A stretch of 64,000 nucleotides of DNA from Elephas maximus indicus (lineage: Eukaryota > Chordata > Mammalia > Proboscidea > Elephantidae), in the NCBI RefSeq assembly GCF_024166365.1, contig NC_064824.1:41330608-41394607 (forward strand). The letters are read 5' to 3'. Each line of letters opens with the position of its first letter. Within the stretch, counting starts at the first letter, position 1. Below the pieces are notes generated by a model. It was not told the origin of the DNA and did not search any database. It was given only the letters and a program-made list of their open reading frames with translations. The position numbers were made by a program, and so were the translations under genes. Of the stretch, positions 33,801 to 45,805 are shown one piece after another.

Positions 33801-36045
33801 GTTGGGGTTGGGGAATGCTGTGTGTGCATGCAAGAAACTCTTCTATGAAATTAATTTTTCTGCAGGAGAGAAACATTTCTTTCTTCCTCTTACCCTCCCA
33901 ACTCCCTATGACTATTTAGTTCAAAAGAACTTCAAGGAAAATACTGGAGGAAACATTAAGAAACTAGAAGACGTGAATACCGCACTTAGAAACAAAACCG
34001 AAGTTCTCTGGCATATTTTTATTTATAGAGTTTATGATCTGATCATTCCATAAATTTTCTTTGTAGAATGACTGCAATTTTTTTTTTTATTACAGATTCT
34101 AAAAAAGAACTGGGCAATATAACAGTATGTTATATTACAACATGGATACCCCTTTTCTCAGCAAGAGAAACAATAATGACTTTGCCCCCGAGTGTCAGGT
34201 CAGGGCAGAGTCCTTTAGTGAACACCGTTACTTTACCAAATGCCACATAAATGCCCAAGTTTTCTACAAGCTTATATTTCTGCCCTCCACTTCTACACAT
34301 AGTGTAAGATCCAAGGTTTTCTGTTGTTCTTCCTTTGGCTTTTTGTTTTTGTTGTTATTTTGGGGGCGAAAGGGACCAAGGGGTCTTCTCTTTGAAAATC
34401 TCGCCATTGCCATTGGTTTTTTGAATTTATTGATTAACCTATTTGGTATTAAATTTTATACAATATAATATTTTCAGATGCACAGATTCCACAGTGTTCC
34501 CAGATTATTTAAAATGAGATTTAGAGGAAGGGAAGAATCAAAGTAATTATACACCTTTGCAACCTAATCCCAAAGTTCCTGTAGCTTCTCTGACTTTAAA
34601 ATGTTCATGGTAATTAGCAGTGTGGAATAGATCTGCACTGAAGTTCCCTCTCTGTGCCTTCCTGCCATTCATAATTCATGCAAGCTCTTTGAGTGGATTA
34701 CTATTTGGTATATACCCTGGGGATGAATAATATCATTTATGTATTGTGATTGCTACTCTATTTTATCTTCCTTTTTATTGACAAGAATCAAGGGTGTTGC
34801 TTGTAGTTTTGAAAGTAAATGGGGTGCAGAAATCATCCTCTTCTTTCTGAGAGAGGCACCTTCTTTCTGCAGGAAATGCTATTGTAAACTGTACTGTTAT
34901 AAATGGTGTGTTAGTTCTCAAGATATTCCTGTCTCAGTGTATGAAGTAACAAAGTGTTCCTTAGCATTCATTGGAGGGAGCCAATGGGGAAGCAGATGGT
35001 TAAGGACACATTCCTAAAGTCTGGAAAATCAATGGGACACTAAAAAGGGAACTGAAGTGGACCGGAAGGAACCTCTCAAGGGTCAGTCGTTAAAAAAACC
35101 AGAAACTGAATATGAACAGAGCTTTTACCCAAGAAACTGAAGGAAGCCAGCAAACCCATTCTACTGCACTCAAGTTAACTGTCTGGGAGTTGAGTTGTTT
35201 TCTGCACAGCCCATAATGGATAATGAGGAAGGCTTTGATAGCTTTAAAGGAAGTTGCTCTGTAGTTTCTCACAAAAACATGATCTGAGTGTAAGTGGCAA
35301 ATGGTTGCAGACCCCAAAATGAAAAGGGGCAATGCTAGCTGGGTGAGGTTTTTCCTTGGTTAATTGCGCTGGACAGGGGTCCTGATAACTGTGAGGATGA
35401 CAGTGAGTAAACCCTGGGATCTCATTTACTTCACCTGGGGCCTTCTGGAAACCTTACAATTATCTACGACTTCTTTTTTTTTTTTTTACTTTATCCTCTA
35501 CATGATAATTATTTAATGTCAGTCAAATTAATGATCAGCCTGCATTCTTCACTTTACTTCATCTTATTGTATAAGGCATTATTCCTTATATTAGTTGGGG
35601 CTTAAAAAATTTACTGTATTAGTCCTCTCCTATTGTAATCAGTTCTGAAACTATTCCTGGGTATTACCAACCCCAGCACCAGAAAAGAAAGACTTTAAGA
35701 AGAATTTAAAAAAGAAGAAGAACATTCATGTTGAAGTATTTACATTAAGTTTGGTAATGAAGAAAACAAGTTTCTCTTAAGTGTTCTTTTTATAGTGCCT
35801 TTGTTACTCTTAGCAAACGTCTATTAAAAAGAGAAATCTTAAAAATCCTCTCCCAAAACACTGAGGACACATGTACTGACCTTGTATTCACTCTTTCAGA
35901 ATATAAGACACTTACATTGAGTAAGAGAGTAGTGGAATTTCTTTTGTACATAAAAGTAATTTGTCACATGGTTAATTGCCTGACCCCTCAAGAATGAAGT
36001 AATACTTTCTGCTGGACTTTTCTGCTGACTCCGTCACTCAGTCGG
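30859..36045. other. Large repeat-poor block
   Basis: About 5.2 kb in which I recognise no LINE, SINE, LTR or gene. Features seen: a CT-rich tract at 31191-31254, a G-rich run at 33795-33813, an A-rich/GA patch at 33047-33075, and a T14 run at 35469-35483. Frames up to 113 codons (34127, 32128, 33778) carry no motif I know. Confidence 0.45.
31191..31254. repeat. CT-rich polypyrimidine tract
   Basis: A C/T-only stretch of TCCCC and TTCTCT blocks. Low complexity. Confidence 0.85.
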
Positions 36046-36563
36046 TGTCTTAGTCATCTAGTGGTGCTATAACAGAAATACCACAAGTGAATGGCTTTAA
36101 CAAAGATAAATTTATTTTCTCACAGTCTAGTAGTTTACAAGTCCAAATTCAGGGTGTCAGCGCAAGGGGACGGCTTTCTTTCTCTGTCGGCTCTGGAGAA
36201 AGGTCCTTGTCCTCAATCTTCCCCTGGTTGAGGAGCTTCTCAGGTGCAGGGACCCCAGGTCCAAAGGACATACTCTGCTCCCAGTGCAGCTTTCTTGGTG
36301 GTATGAGTTCCCCAACTCTCTACTTGCTTCTCTTTCCTTTTATGTCTTAAGATAAAAGGTGGTGCAGGCCACACCCCAGGGAAACTCCCTTTGCATTGGA
36401 TCAGGGAGGTGATCTGAGTACGGGTGGTGTTACAATCCTACCCTAATCTTCTTAACATAATATTACAATCACAAAATGGAGGACAACCACACAATTCTGG
36501 GAATCATGGCCTAACCAAGTTGATGCACATATTTTTTGGGGGACACACTTCAATCGTTGATAG
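36046..36563 (-). mobile_element. ERVL-MaLR-type solo LTR, minus strand
   Basis: Plus strand begins TGTCTTAGTCATCTAGTGGT, the reversed LTR 3' end, and finishes GGGGGACACACTTCAATCG, the reversed LTR 5' end. The same LTR family is sense at 46762-47299 and partial at 27328-27668. No internal region adjoins it, so it is a solo LTR. Confidence 0.8.
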
Positions 36564-37219
36564 TTACTTAACAAACATTGACTGCACTCCACCTTGGCAT
36601 GCCATGATAAATACATACAACTGCTAAAGTAAGCTGAAGCAGGTCACCTGCAAACAGAATGGACAAAGAGAGATGCTCAAATGTTCTCCTTATTTCATTC
36701 ATTTTCTAACCAACATTTACTGCACTAAAGCAATATGTCCAACAAAGTGGCCTTCCATGAAGATTGAAGCCTTGTACAAATGAATCAAACAATGATGCTC
36801 TTTGAATTAAGGACCTTAGAAAAAAGAGGTACTGGAGCTTCCAGGAGTATGCTCAATGATGACTGAAAGCCTTCTACGTACATTTACACGGATATATTGG
36901 TCAGAGAACCTTGGTTACGATTCTGTTTATTCTAGCACCAGAGTCCTGGAACACTGACTGAGAGATGGCGGAATGGAGCACTAAACCAAAACCTGGTCAT
37001 CACCCATTCCTGGTTCTATTTTTCATCCTCCAGTGGGGTTCAGTGCAATATCACTGATGAATAAGTGCCTTTTCTTATGATTACTTCAGGGTCTTTGTCA
37101 GAAGTTCACAAGCATTTGGTTTTAGGGCCCTGCTACACTCCTAAAAATTATTGAGGATGTTCAATAATTATGCTTTATATATACTAATATTTACCATCCT
37201 AGAAAGCAAAACTGACATT
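36564..37219. other. Unassigned DNA
   Basis: No gene or repeat recognised. Confidence 0.45.
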
Positions 37220-37515
37220 TAAAAAATATTAATTTATTTATTCACTTTTAAAAAGCAATAATACTTCCATCATGTTAATTTTTTTCATGAAAATTATATT
37301 TTCCACAAGAAAAAATATTGAGAAGAGTGGCATTGTTTTACAGTCTAGCAATCTGTTGTCATATCAAATACGTAGTTTCTAGAAAACTCCCTTGTGCACT
37401 CATGCCAGAATGGGAGTGAAAAAGGCAAATAACGTCTTAGTATTATTATACAAACAGATTTGATCTTGCAAAATCCTCATAAAGATCTCAGAAACCATTA
37501 TGTATCCTCCCGTAA
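37220..37515. mobile_element. Old interspersed repeat, family unsure
   Basis: GAGAAGAGTGGCATTGTTTT, then GGGAGTGAAAAAGGCAAATA and TCTTAGTATTATTATACAAA follow the order of a mammal-wide old repeat that I recall but cannot name safely. Confidence 0.45.
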
Positions 37516-37571
37516 CACCTTGCTGGTGTGTATAAAATGTTGAATTAAATATCTATTTACATCCCCTCATA

Positions 37572-37622
37572 TTAGGAGTTCAGTACAACACCTGGCACAT
37601 AGCAGGTACTCAACAAAATTTC
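37572..37622 (+). mobile_element. L2 or MIR 3'-end trace, plus strand
   Basis: ACACCTGGCACATAGCAGGT then ACTCAACAAA is the conserved end shared by L2 and MIR. Too short to separate the two. Confidence 0.5.
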
Positions 37623-37969
37623 CTTCCAGTTATAACCGTCATCATTCTTGGCTAACTCAAACTTGATTTTTTCAGATTTACACCTTACAGCTTGGATAGC
37701 TTCAGATCCCAATGATCATTTATGCATGCCTGAATGATCATGGAGAAATTTTTCTCCCCCTGGATTTCTCCTCAGGGTCACTCTCTTAACTTTTGAAGAA
37801 GGTTGAGGAGGGAAAGGAGAAGAAAATGGAAAAAAAAAAAAAAAAAAGTTCTTGGAATGGAACTGAATGAAGGAGCTGGGACTCTGGATTTCTATAATCC
37901 TTCTTAAGTAGCCAATTCTGTTGTTGTTAGTTGTCTAGTTGGCTCTGACTCATGGTGACCTTATGTATA

Positions 37970-38141
37970 ACCAAAACCAAACCAAACCCAGTGCCATCGA
38001 GTCAATTCCGTTTCATAGCAACCCTATAGGACAGAGTAGAACTGCTCCATAGAGTTTCCAAGGAGCGTCTGGTGGATTCAAACTGCCGACCCTTTGGTTA
38101 GCAGCTGTAGTGCTTAACCACTATGCTACCAGAGTTTCCAG
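37970..38141 (-). mobile_element. AfroSINE nested in RTE, 11-bp duplication
   Basis: CCTTATGTATA lies at 37959-37969 and 38142-38152, identical. Typical short form with the TTTGGTTAGCAGC block. Confidence 0.96.
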
Positions 38142-38420
38142 CCTTATGTATAGCATAATAAATTATCCTCCTGTCCTGTGCCGTTCTCACAATCTTTGGT
38201 GTGCTTGAGCCCACTTTTGCAACCACCCTGTCAATCCATCTCATGGAGAGTTTCCCTCATTTTCTCTGACCCTCTACTTTACCAACCATGATTTTCTTTT
38301 CTAGTGATTGGTCTTTCCTGATGACATGTTCAAAGTAAGAAACACAAAGTTTCATCATCCTCTCTTCTAAGGAGGGTTCTGTCTGTACCTTCTCCAAGAT
38401 GGATTTGTTCATTCTTCTGA

Positions 38421-38590
38421 CCAAAACCAAAACCAAACCCACTGCCGTTGGGTTGATTCTGACTCATAGCTACCCTATAGGACAGAGTAGAACTGCCCCA
38501 TAGAGTTTCCAAGGAGCACCCGGCGGATTCGAACTGCAGACCTTTTGGTTAGCAGCCGTAGCACTTAACCACTACGCCACCAGGGTTTCC
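38421..38590 (-). mobile_element. AfroSINE nested in RTE, 10-bp duplication
   Basis: ATTCTTCTGA at 38411-38420 and 38591-38600, identical. The minus strand has a perfect B-box GTTCGAATCC and the A-box-like TGGCGTAGTGG, so the internal promoter is well preserved. Close to consensus and probably among the youngest insertions here. Confidence 0.97.
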
Positions 38591-39361
38591 ATTCTTCTGA
38601 CAGTCCCTTGTATATACAGTATTCTTCCCCAATACTACAACTAAAATACTTCAACTCTCCTTGATCTTCCTTTGTCATTAACCGGATTTCACATGCATAT
38701 GAGATAATCGAAAAGACCATGGGCATGCTCACCTTAGTCATCAAAGTGACATCTTTGCTTTTTAACATTTTAAAGAGGTCTTTTGTGGCAAAATTGCTCA
38801 GTACTAAACATTATTTGATTTCTTGACTGCTGCTTCCGTAGGTATTGGTTGTTGGTCCAAGTAGAATGATATCCTTGACAATTACAATCTCTTCATTTAT
38901 CATGATGTTAATTGGTTCAGTTTTAAGGATTTTTTTTTTTTTTTTTTACCTTCAGGTGTAATCCAATTTGAAGTCTGTAGTCTTTGACCTTCATCAGTAA
39001 ATGCCTCAAGTTGTCTTCACTTTTTGGCAAACAAGGTTTTGTCATCTGCATATCACAGGTTGTTAGTGGCTTCTAAAATATTTACAAAAACATATTGGTC
39101 TCAAGGGTAACAGGCTATTGTATTGTGTTTTGTGGTATGGCTGAGTTTTGACACAATTTCTAGAGGCTGCTGCTGTTGCACCATCTGATAATTGATATAA
39201 TATATCCCAGCTGATAAACATAATTGCCATAATTTTCAGCTAGATATAACTATCTGTGAATAGTCATAGCAATCTGTCCAAAACAAAGTCTTGAAAAAGC
39301 AGCAAAAGTATTTTCACAGTTTAAAATCAGGTTTTTGATAATAGAGGTGTTAAGATCAACA

Positions 39362-40397
39362 TTTCTCATTCAGTCGTTTAACTAATGCTTATTGACCACC
39401 TTCTGTGGAGACCCACTATGCAATGTATAAGGAGATATGATTCCTGCCTTCAAATGTCTCCCAGTAGAGTGAAATACACTCATAAATTATGACAGTTAAT
39501 TATATAGAATAATGAATGTTAGGACGTGGAAAGAACAAGATGTTTTAAGAACTCATAAAAGAGGGGCATAACCCAGTTTTGTGGGAACAGTGAAAGTGAA
39601 AGTTTTTGAGGAGTGAGTGGAGCTGGCCTGCTTAGAGTGCATATAAACCCAATTGCTATCGAGTCGATTCTGACTCATAGTGACCCTACAGGACAGAATA
39701 GAACTGCCCCATAGGGTTTCCAAGGAGCATCTGGTGGATTTGAATTGCCACCCTTTTGGTTAGCCGCTGTAGCTCTTAACCACTATGCCACCAGGCTCCA
39801 GAGTGTACAGGAGACTGGGAAAATATTATAAGTAGAAGAGTTGAGAGATAACCCAACTCACTTGCTGATGTGAGAGAATTTCAGATGCTAGAGTGAGGAG
39901 TGTATAAAGCAACTAGTGAGGGGTTAGAAATGTGAACAAGGAAAAGGGAAGGAACTGGAAAAGAGTTTTCATCTTGTTTTTAGAATTTTATGCAGCCCTT
40001 AAAGAGTTTTAGTTAAAAGGTAATCATGAAAAGCCTTGACTTTTATAAAGTTAACTCTAGACGCAATTTAGACAAGAAGCCAAGACTCCTTAAGCAGCTG
40101 TCGTGTTGATCCTAGAGAGAAGGAATGCATGTCTATATAAGGAAACAGCAGAAGTGATAAGGAAAGTGGACAAATTGTAGAGCTATTGAGAGAGTTGAAT
40201 GAACAGGCTTTAATAATTAGTGTGGAGGTGGGGATGGAGTGAAAAGGAAAAGTTAGAGTGACACCAAGGTTCCTGGCATTAGTAGCTGAATACTTTCATT
40301 GAAGTAGGGATCCCAGTAAGAGGAATACATGGGTGCACAAGAGGGAGAAAGAAGACAAGTTCAGTGTTGTTGAGGTATCCACGTGCAGATGTTGAGT
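39362..40397 (-). mobile_element. L2 LINE, minus strand, first part
   Basis: Begins CATTCAGTCGTTTAACTAAT, the reversed L2 end, then GAGATATGATTCCTGCCTTC and further into the ORF-derived region (AAAGCCTTGACTTTTATAAA at 40031). It is old and cut by a SINE at 39645 and by an LTR at 40398. The same L2 appears to continue at 42086-43070. Confidence 0.7.
39645..39797 (-). mobile_element. AfroSINE in L2, minus strand
   Basis: Short form, flanked by AGAGTGCATA (39634-39643) and AGAGTGTACA (39800-39809), 8 of 10 identical. Confidence 0.93.
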
Positions 40398-40872
40398 GTT
40401 ACAAACACAGAGCTGCCTGAACAAAGTTCCACAAACAACATAAGTTAAAATAACAGAAATTTATTCTCTTACAGTTCTGGAGGCTAGAAGCCCATAATCA
40501 GGGTGTTAGTGGTGTTGATTCCTTAAGATGGCTCTAAGAGAGAATTTGTTCCATGCCTCTCCTAGCTTCTGATGATGGCCAGTAATCCTTGGCATCCCTT
40601 GGTTTGTGGCAGCATAATTCTAATCTCTGCCTCTGTCTTCACATGGCTGTCTTCCCTCTGTGCCTGTCTGCCTGTGTCTTTTCTCCTTTTTCTATAAGGA
40701 CACTATTCATATTGTGCTAGAGCCCACTTTACTCCAGTATAACTTCATGTTAACTTAAGTAATTACATCTGTAAAGACCTTATTTCCAAATAAGTCCATG
40801 TTCACAGGTACCAGGGGTTAGGACATCAACCTGTCTTTCTGGGAGATACGAATAAACTAATGACACATGACA
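40398..40872 (-). mobile_element. MLT1-like MaLR LTR, minus strand
   Basis: ACAGAAATTTATTCTCTTAC, then AGTTCTGGAGGCTAGAAGCC, then ACCTTATTTCCAAATAAGTC and TCACAGGTACCAGGGGTTAG are the MLT1-type signature in reverse. It sits inside the L2 remnant. Confidence 0.8.
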
Positions 40873-40889
40873 CCTATGGAATCCACTAG

Positions 40890-42032
40890 ACTACAAATTC
40901 ACCAGGTTAAATTTTGTGGGGTTTATAAAACTCACTAGATTATGGAAGCCACTAGACAAAACTCTACTAAGTGGAACATCTTGCCCCTTTATGTTTCTTA
41001 TTGCTACCTGAATGCCTATTAGAGTGTGTGATGCATTGCCATGCAATGGATCACTTTTGTGTGGCCTTTCTTGCCATGGTCTTGTAATTCCCACTCACGT
41101 GATTGAGTGGGACCATGCAAATATAGTCTATGGAACCCTAATGAAGGGATTGGTCAGTTTTACCATCACACTAGGCTTAAAATGAGCCATCCCAAAGGTG
41201 GGAAGGAGAGGATCTCACCACCACAGGGAAGAAGATACAAGAGCAGAGTGTGTCCTTTGGATCCAGGATTCCTGTGCTGAGAAGCTCCTGGAACCAGGAA
41301 ACTCAGAGAGAGAGAGAGAAAGAGAGAAGAGCTGTACCACTGGAGATGGTAAGAAGTGGTGTCAGGGAAATGGTAGCAGGAGAGACTAGGAGGAGATGGT
41401 ACAGTGGGCTTCCCCAGCTGACTAAGTGAGAAAACTGGGTGCTTTCGGGCAGGAGGCTTGCTGGAGGAGTAGGGTGCCTCTGGGCACTCGTTGGAGCTAG
41501 GTTTGCTGAACCGCTCAACTACAGCCGAGTGCCTTTGGGCATGTGGTTACTGGCTGAGTGGGGTACCTCAGGCCACTTATTGGCAGAGGTAAAAGAGTTT
41601 TGTAACACCTGCCCAGTAGGGCAGAGGCTGAGGGACTAAAAGAGCTTTGTTAACACTTCCCGGAGCAGGGGCTAAGGGGTCAGAGAGAGGCATGTCTGTG
41701 GGCATGGCTAAGAAGATGCTGTCCTGATGGAAGAACTATATCCTGAGTATCCCTGAACCTAAATCATAAACTGTTACTTCTCTAATAAACACCATAATAG
41801 AGGGTATTGTCTGTGAGTTCTGTGTGGCCACTGCAATGAATTATCGAACCCAGCAGAGAAATAGAGAGTTCCATGGGAGGGACAGTTAGTGTCAGAATGA
41901 TTAAGATGGCAGAGAAAGGAGGCATGTGTTGCCTCTGCTTCACAGCAATCAGCCTTAGACTGTTAATCTTGATTCTCCTCCTGCCTTGTGAAGTTAGAAG
42001 AGGTCAGATGCTGTCCCATACCATTTTTGCAT
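40890..42032 (+). mobile_element. ERVL-like LTR with start of internal region, plus strand
   Basis: Sense-orientation copy of a family also found inverted at 58510-59295. The LTR has a poly(A) signal AATAAA at 41783 and ends near 41883 (GGGAGGGACA). After it, GTTAGTGTCAGAATG resembles a leucine-tRNA primer site as in ERVL elements. About 150 bp of leader follow, ending at CCATTTTTGCA. No coding region remains. The 5' border is approximate. Confidence 0.68.
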
Positions 42033-43075
42033 GCATAGTAGATGCTCACTAAATATTTATAGAATAAGTAAATGAACAAATGGATTAAATAAAGAAATAT
42101 GAAGGTCAGAGGAGAGATTTGGAATGGCTATACAGACTTGGAAGTCATGGGTATGGGTATAGTTGGGTATATGGGTAACAGCTGAAGTAAACAGAGGGCT
42201 AAAATAACCCAGGTAGATATTGTAGGGTGAAATGAGAAGGGGGCGTTAAGAAGTATCTGGAGGAATTGCAACTTATAAGGAACAGGCAGAGAACATGGAA
42301 CCTTCAAAGATTATAGAAAAAGAGGAGTCAGAAAGTTATAAAGTATATCAATTAACATTCTATTTATAAACAAGAGAGGTTGACTACCTATCTTAAGCAA
42401 AATTTAAATCTAGTGGAAAAATATTTGGAGATAACAGAATTGAAGAGAATATGGTTAACCATATTTGGAAACTGGGCGTGAACAAAGTGAACTCTGGAGA
42501 GAACTAGGTAGCATGCAAGGAATGTAATACAGCAGAAATTGGGGGGTGGTCTTCTGTCAGTGCCAGTTCATGAATATGAGCTCTGCTATCTGACTAGAAC
42601 AAGCTTTAAAGTCCCAGGAGAAAGTGTCTGAGCGGCTGAACCTCGTTTATAGCCCTACCTACCCACTTGTGCTGGGAAAGAGAGAGAAAGGTTCTGTTCC
42701 TTCAGCTTCTGTAATGGAAGCAGCCATTACCTTCCACCAAGATTTCATACCAGTGGAGCATTTCCTAAAAGGGAAATAGAAATGCCAAGGAATGGGAGAA
42801 GAATGGATGCTGCGTAGAACAACAACAACAAAAAGACCAAGAGCCGCTATGAGAAGAAAGGCAGAAAATTGTGGCAATCTGCTACACAGAGGTAAAAGAT
42901 TAAAGCTAAGGCTTACTCATTGGCAGTAGCAATAAGGAGGTCATTGGTAACTTTGCCAACAGTGGTATGAGTAGAGTGGTGATGCTGGGAATGAGACAGG
43001 AATAGGTTGAGCGAGAACTGGGTGACAGAGTGGAAATAGCTAGTGTAGAAAACAATTTTAAGACATTTACCTTAT
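42033..43075 (-). mobile_element. L2 LINE, minus strand, second part
   Basis: Two blocks look like the continuing L2 reverse transcriptase region: 42086-42380 (TGGAAGTCATGGGTATGGGT, then AGAAAAAGAGGAGTCAG) and 42900-43070 (GCAATAAGGAGGTCATTGGT, then GTGGTATGAGTAGAGTGGTG). Together with 39362-40397 they cover ~1.6 kb in collinear order. Between 42033 and 42085 there is also an L2/MIR-type end (AGTAGATGCTCACTAAATAT) in the opposite sense. 42385-42895 is unassigned. Confidence 0.6.
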
Positions 43076-45102
43076 AATAATAAAAATAATACAAGAGGAA
43101 ATTTGCTTTTATGATTTGGAAACATTCAGAATGGCAGGGAAAACAATTTTTCCCTTAAGCAGGGATTTTCTAAATATGATGGCCAGGCATAAGAGTTACA
43201 AAGCTTGCATAACCCTCGATGGGTAAACTTCCACATCTGGGCAATTGCCTATATAGTGGAACCTGTCATTCTCTTTAAAGGACATCAATACGTGGTACAA
43301 CTGCTCTAGAGGCATTTCCTTTGCCACTTAAAGTCTTGGCCACATGGTTTATCACTTTAATGCCTCCATATATAATACTGTTAGGCCTAATATTTCCGTT
43401 TTTGCATTTTTCTCAAACTAGAATTTCAAACACTTTGGGGGCAGGGACCTCGTTTTTGCCTCAAAGCAGTTAGCACAATATTGGGCAGGAAAGAGTACCT
43501 GTGTTCAGGGAATACCGATTGACTAGTTTATTGATTTTTGAAAGAACATTGACTAAAATGACATTTGATCACAAATCTTCCCAGGAAAAGAGATACTTTT
43601 TTGTTTTTCTCTCTGACGTTTCATTTACTATCTCCCTTGATTCCCTTTCACCATCTTTCCCATGCAAAGTTGTTATGAAATGTATGAAAAAACATGCATT
43701 TTTGCATTTTAAGACAGAAAACTTTCAGATTGAAAACAAACTAAAGCCAATGAAAAGTGTATTTTACTGCTTTGCATCTAAAAATGGCACTGCCCAATTT
43801 AAGCTATTTTTAAAACCTGTATATTCATGCAGTTTGCATACCAAAGTGAAAATTGGTGAGCTATAAACCCTTGAAAAACAAGGTTTATAATGGAAACAGT
43901 AATTGACCCTTAAGTAAAACATCAAAAATACAATACTATATAATACAAAGCCCAGGGCTTGGGATCCCATCTCTGCTCTAACCTCAGACTGGCACACTAA
44001 CCCAACACCACAAAGCCAACTAATAGTTATAGTCCGAGATGTTTTCTTCTTACATGGCAGGGAAAGTGGATATGTGATCCAATAGCCACACAGAAGGGAG
44101 TTAAGCTTCACAGAACCAGTAAAGTCTTTAATGAATTCACAACACTAGAGCCAATATTCTATTAGTTGGACTTGCTTGGAGAATCATTTAATTAAAAAAA
44201 AAAAAAAAAAAGCTAATGCCTTCCTTTAAAGTTGCACTGCATCATGGATTTGGGGTCTGTAACATCATACCACAGAATGCCATGAGGGCAGAATGACCAA
44301 TTGTCAGGAAAGCTCACGGAATTACCAAAAGTACTCTTGAAATACTGAGAGTTGTCTTCAACTTTGGTCTAGTTCCTGCTCGGTCCAGGTTCCCAGTTTT
44401 CAAGCAGCAACTCTTCATTTTTATCATGAGAAAATGCAACGTAAGCTAAGGAGGAAAGATGTGAGTATTATACTTGACTGATAAGATATGAAGGGTAGAT
44501 TCAGATTCTAGGTTTCATCGGGTTGTAGGCAAAGAAGAATGTATATATACTAAGAATTTTAATCTAAATTTTTTTTTTTTAATGGCAGAGAAGGGAGGTT
44601 AGGAGAATTTATTGCTAAAGAGGGAAAGTTCAGAGATTCCTTTCATTTTAAAGTTGAAATGTGAAACCACTGCCAACTTATTCCTTTAAGAATTTCCAAA
44701 GAATTTGTCAGCTGAGAAGAGGCAAGATTTTGCCTTTAAAATGTCATCTAGTTGCTCACATTTTCAATGTTTATCAAGGAGCAATTAGCAGGACTATCTT
44801 ATGTTTCCTTCTTGGGCATTGTGCTTCTATTGTTGCCTTTACAACTGGTAAACTTAGTTAAAATGAAAATGACTCCATTTATATTAACTCCTCCTGTAGA
44901 CCCTGTGACTGAGTCACTACCCTAAATGAGCTTTGGAGAAAGGTTCCTGGGAGAGGGTTATTGAAGATGGGACACAGAGTGGTATTTTTCTTTGTTGGAA
45001 TTTTTAGAAGTGGTTTGAAGTTTTCTGTTCTGGAATTCAGGAATTTTGTTAGTTGCAATTAAAATGTCCTTTTGTGGTGATATGAAAAATTGATATGCAC
45101 CT
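43076..45102. other. Unassigned DNA
   Basis: No gene supported. Possible L2 3' trace at 43430-43510. A run of A18 at 44193-44211. Frames of 115-121 codons on both strands at 43501-44111 overlap and lack motifs. Confidence 0.45.
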
Positions 45103-45115
45103 TAAAATATATTAA

Positions 45116-45261
45116 AGAAACAAAAACAAAAACAAAAAACAGTCACCCTATAGGGCAGAGTGGAAGTGCCCCTAAGGTTTCCAAGGAGCAGCTGGTGGAT
45201 TTCAACTGCTGACTTTTCGGTTTGCAGCAGAGCTCTTTAACCACTATGCCACCAGGGCTCC
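45116..45261 (-). mobile_element. AfroSINE lacking the shared tail, minus strand
   Basis: Perfect 13-bp duplication TAAAATATATTAA at 45103-45115 and 45262-45274. The head and middle are normal, but the ~30 bp GACTC-containing tail is absent; GGGTGACTG is joined straight to a T/G-rich end (plus strand (CAAAAA)n at 45120-45139). Confidence 0.92.
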
Positions 45262-45487
45262 TAAAATATATTAAGTGCTTTAAAATAAATTCTGATGTCA
45301 GACTAGAACACTTCTGTGTCTTTTTTCATGTCTTATTCAAATACTAAGTTCTAGCTCACATAACTTCATGATATACACTTTCAATTCTACTATTTACTTA
45401 ATGTGAGATAAAAGAAAATATTCCCTTCTTCCAAGCATATTTGAAAACCAATACATGTCTCCCTCCCCTCACCCCACAATTTTCTCT

Positions 45488-45641
45488 GGACCTTGGTGGC
45501 ACAGTGGTTAAGAGCTCTGCTGCTAATCAAAAGGTCAGCAGTTCACATCCACCGAGCTCCTTGGAAATCCTATGGGGCAGTTCTATTCTGTCCCATAGAG
45601 TGGTATGAGTTGGAATCGACTGGACAGCAACAGGTTCCCTG
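45488..45641 (+). mobile_element. AfroSINE, plus strand
   Basis: Head CCTTGGTGGCACAGTGGTTA, tail ATGAGTTGGAATCGACTGGA. Flanked by TTTTCTCT at 45480-45487 and 45642-45649. Confidence 0.93.
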
Positions 45642-45736
45642 TTTTCTCTTTCTTTCCTTCTAAATCTTTCGTACACTGAGTTTACTTCATCTTATTTTAT
45701 ACTCTCCATGCATTCTGTGATTTCATTTATGTACCA

Positions 45737-45805
45737 AAAAAGACTAAACCAAACCCATTGTCCTCAAGTCCATTCTAACTCATAGTGACCCTTTGTGTAC
45801 ACTGT
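45737..45805 (-). mobile_element. AfroSINE/RTE tail fragment, minus strand
   Basis: AACCAAACCCATTGTCCTCA starts like AfroSINE, but GACCCTTTGTGTACA resembles the RTE version (GACCCTATGTACAAC). Origin ambiguous. Confidence 0.65.

Larger units (their letters stand above)
37921..39065 (-). mobile_element. RTE, 5'-truncated, minus strand, with two nested SINEs
   Basis: Starts TTGTTGTTAGTTGTCTAGTT (reversed tail) and runs back through the C-terminus, the thumb, to the YADD region (GTTTTGTCATCTGCATATCA at 39043). Two AfroSINEs split it at 37970-38141 and 38421-38590, both with exact duplications. A T20 run at 38932-38947 is inside. The minus-strand frame 38257-38442 keeps SILEKVQTE...KDQSLEKKIM with the tail of a SINE fused to its start. 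Confidence 0.9.

Noticed and set aside
33795..33813. GGTGGGGTTGGGGTTGGGG run, like ciliate telomere repeats or a G-quadruplex
   Set aside because: Only three G4 runs in a short stretch beside a GT-rich patch. It is too short for a telomeric relic and only a weak quadruplex candidate.
43501..44111. Overlapping 121- and 115-codon frames on opposite strands
   Set aside because: No domain. The overlap on opposite strands and ordinary composition suggest chance.
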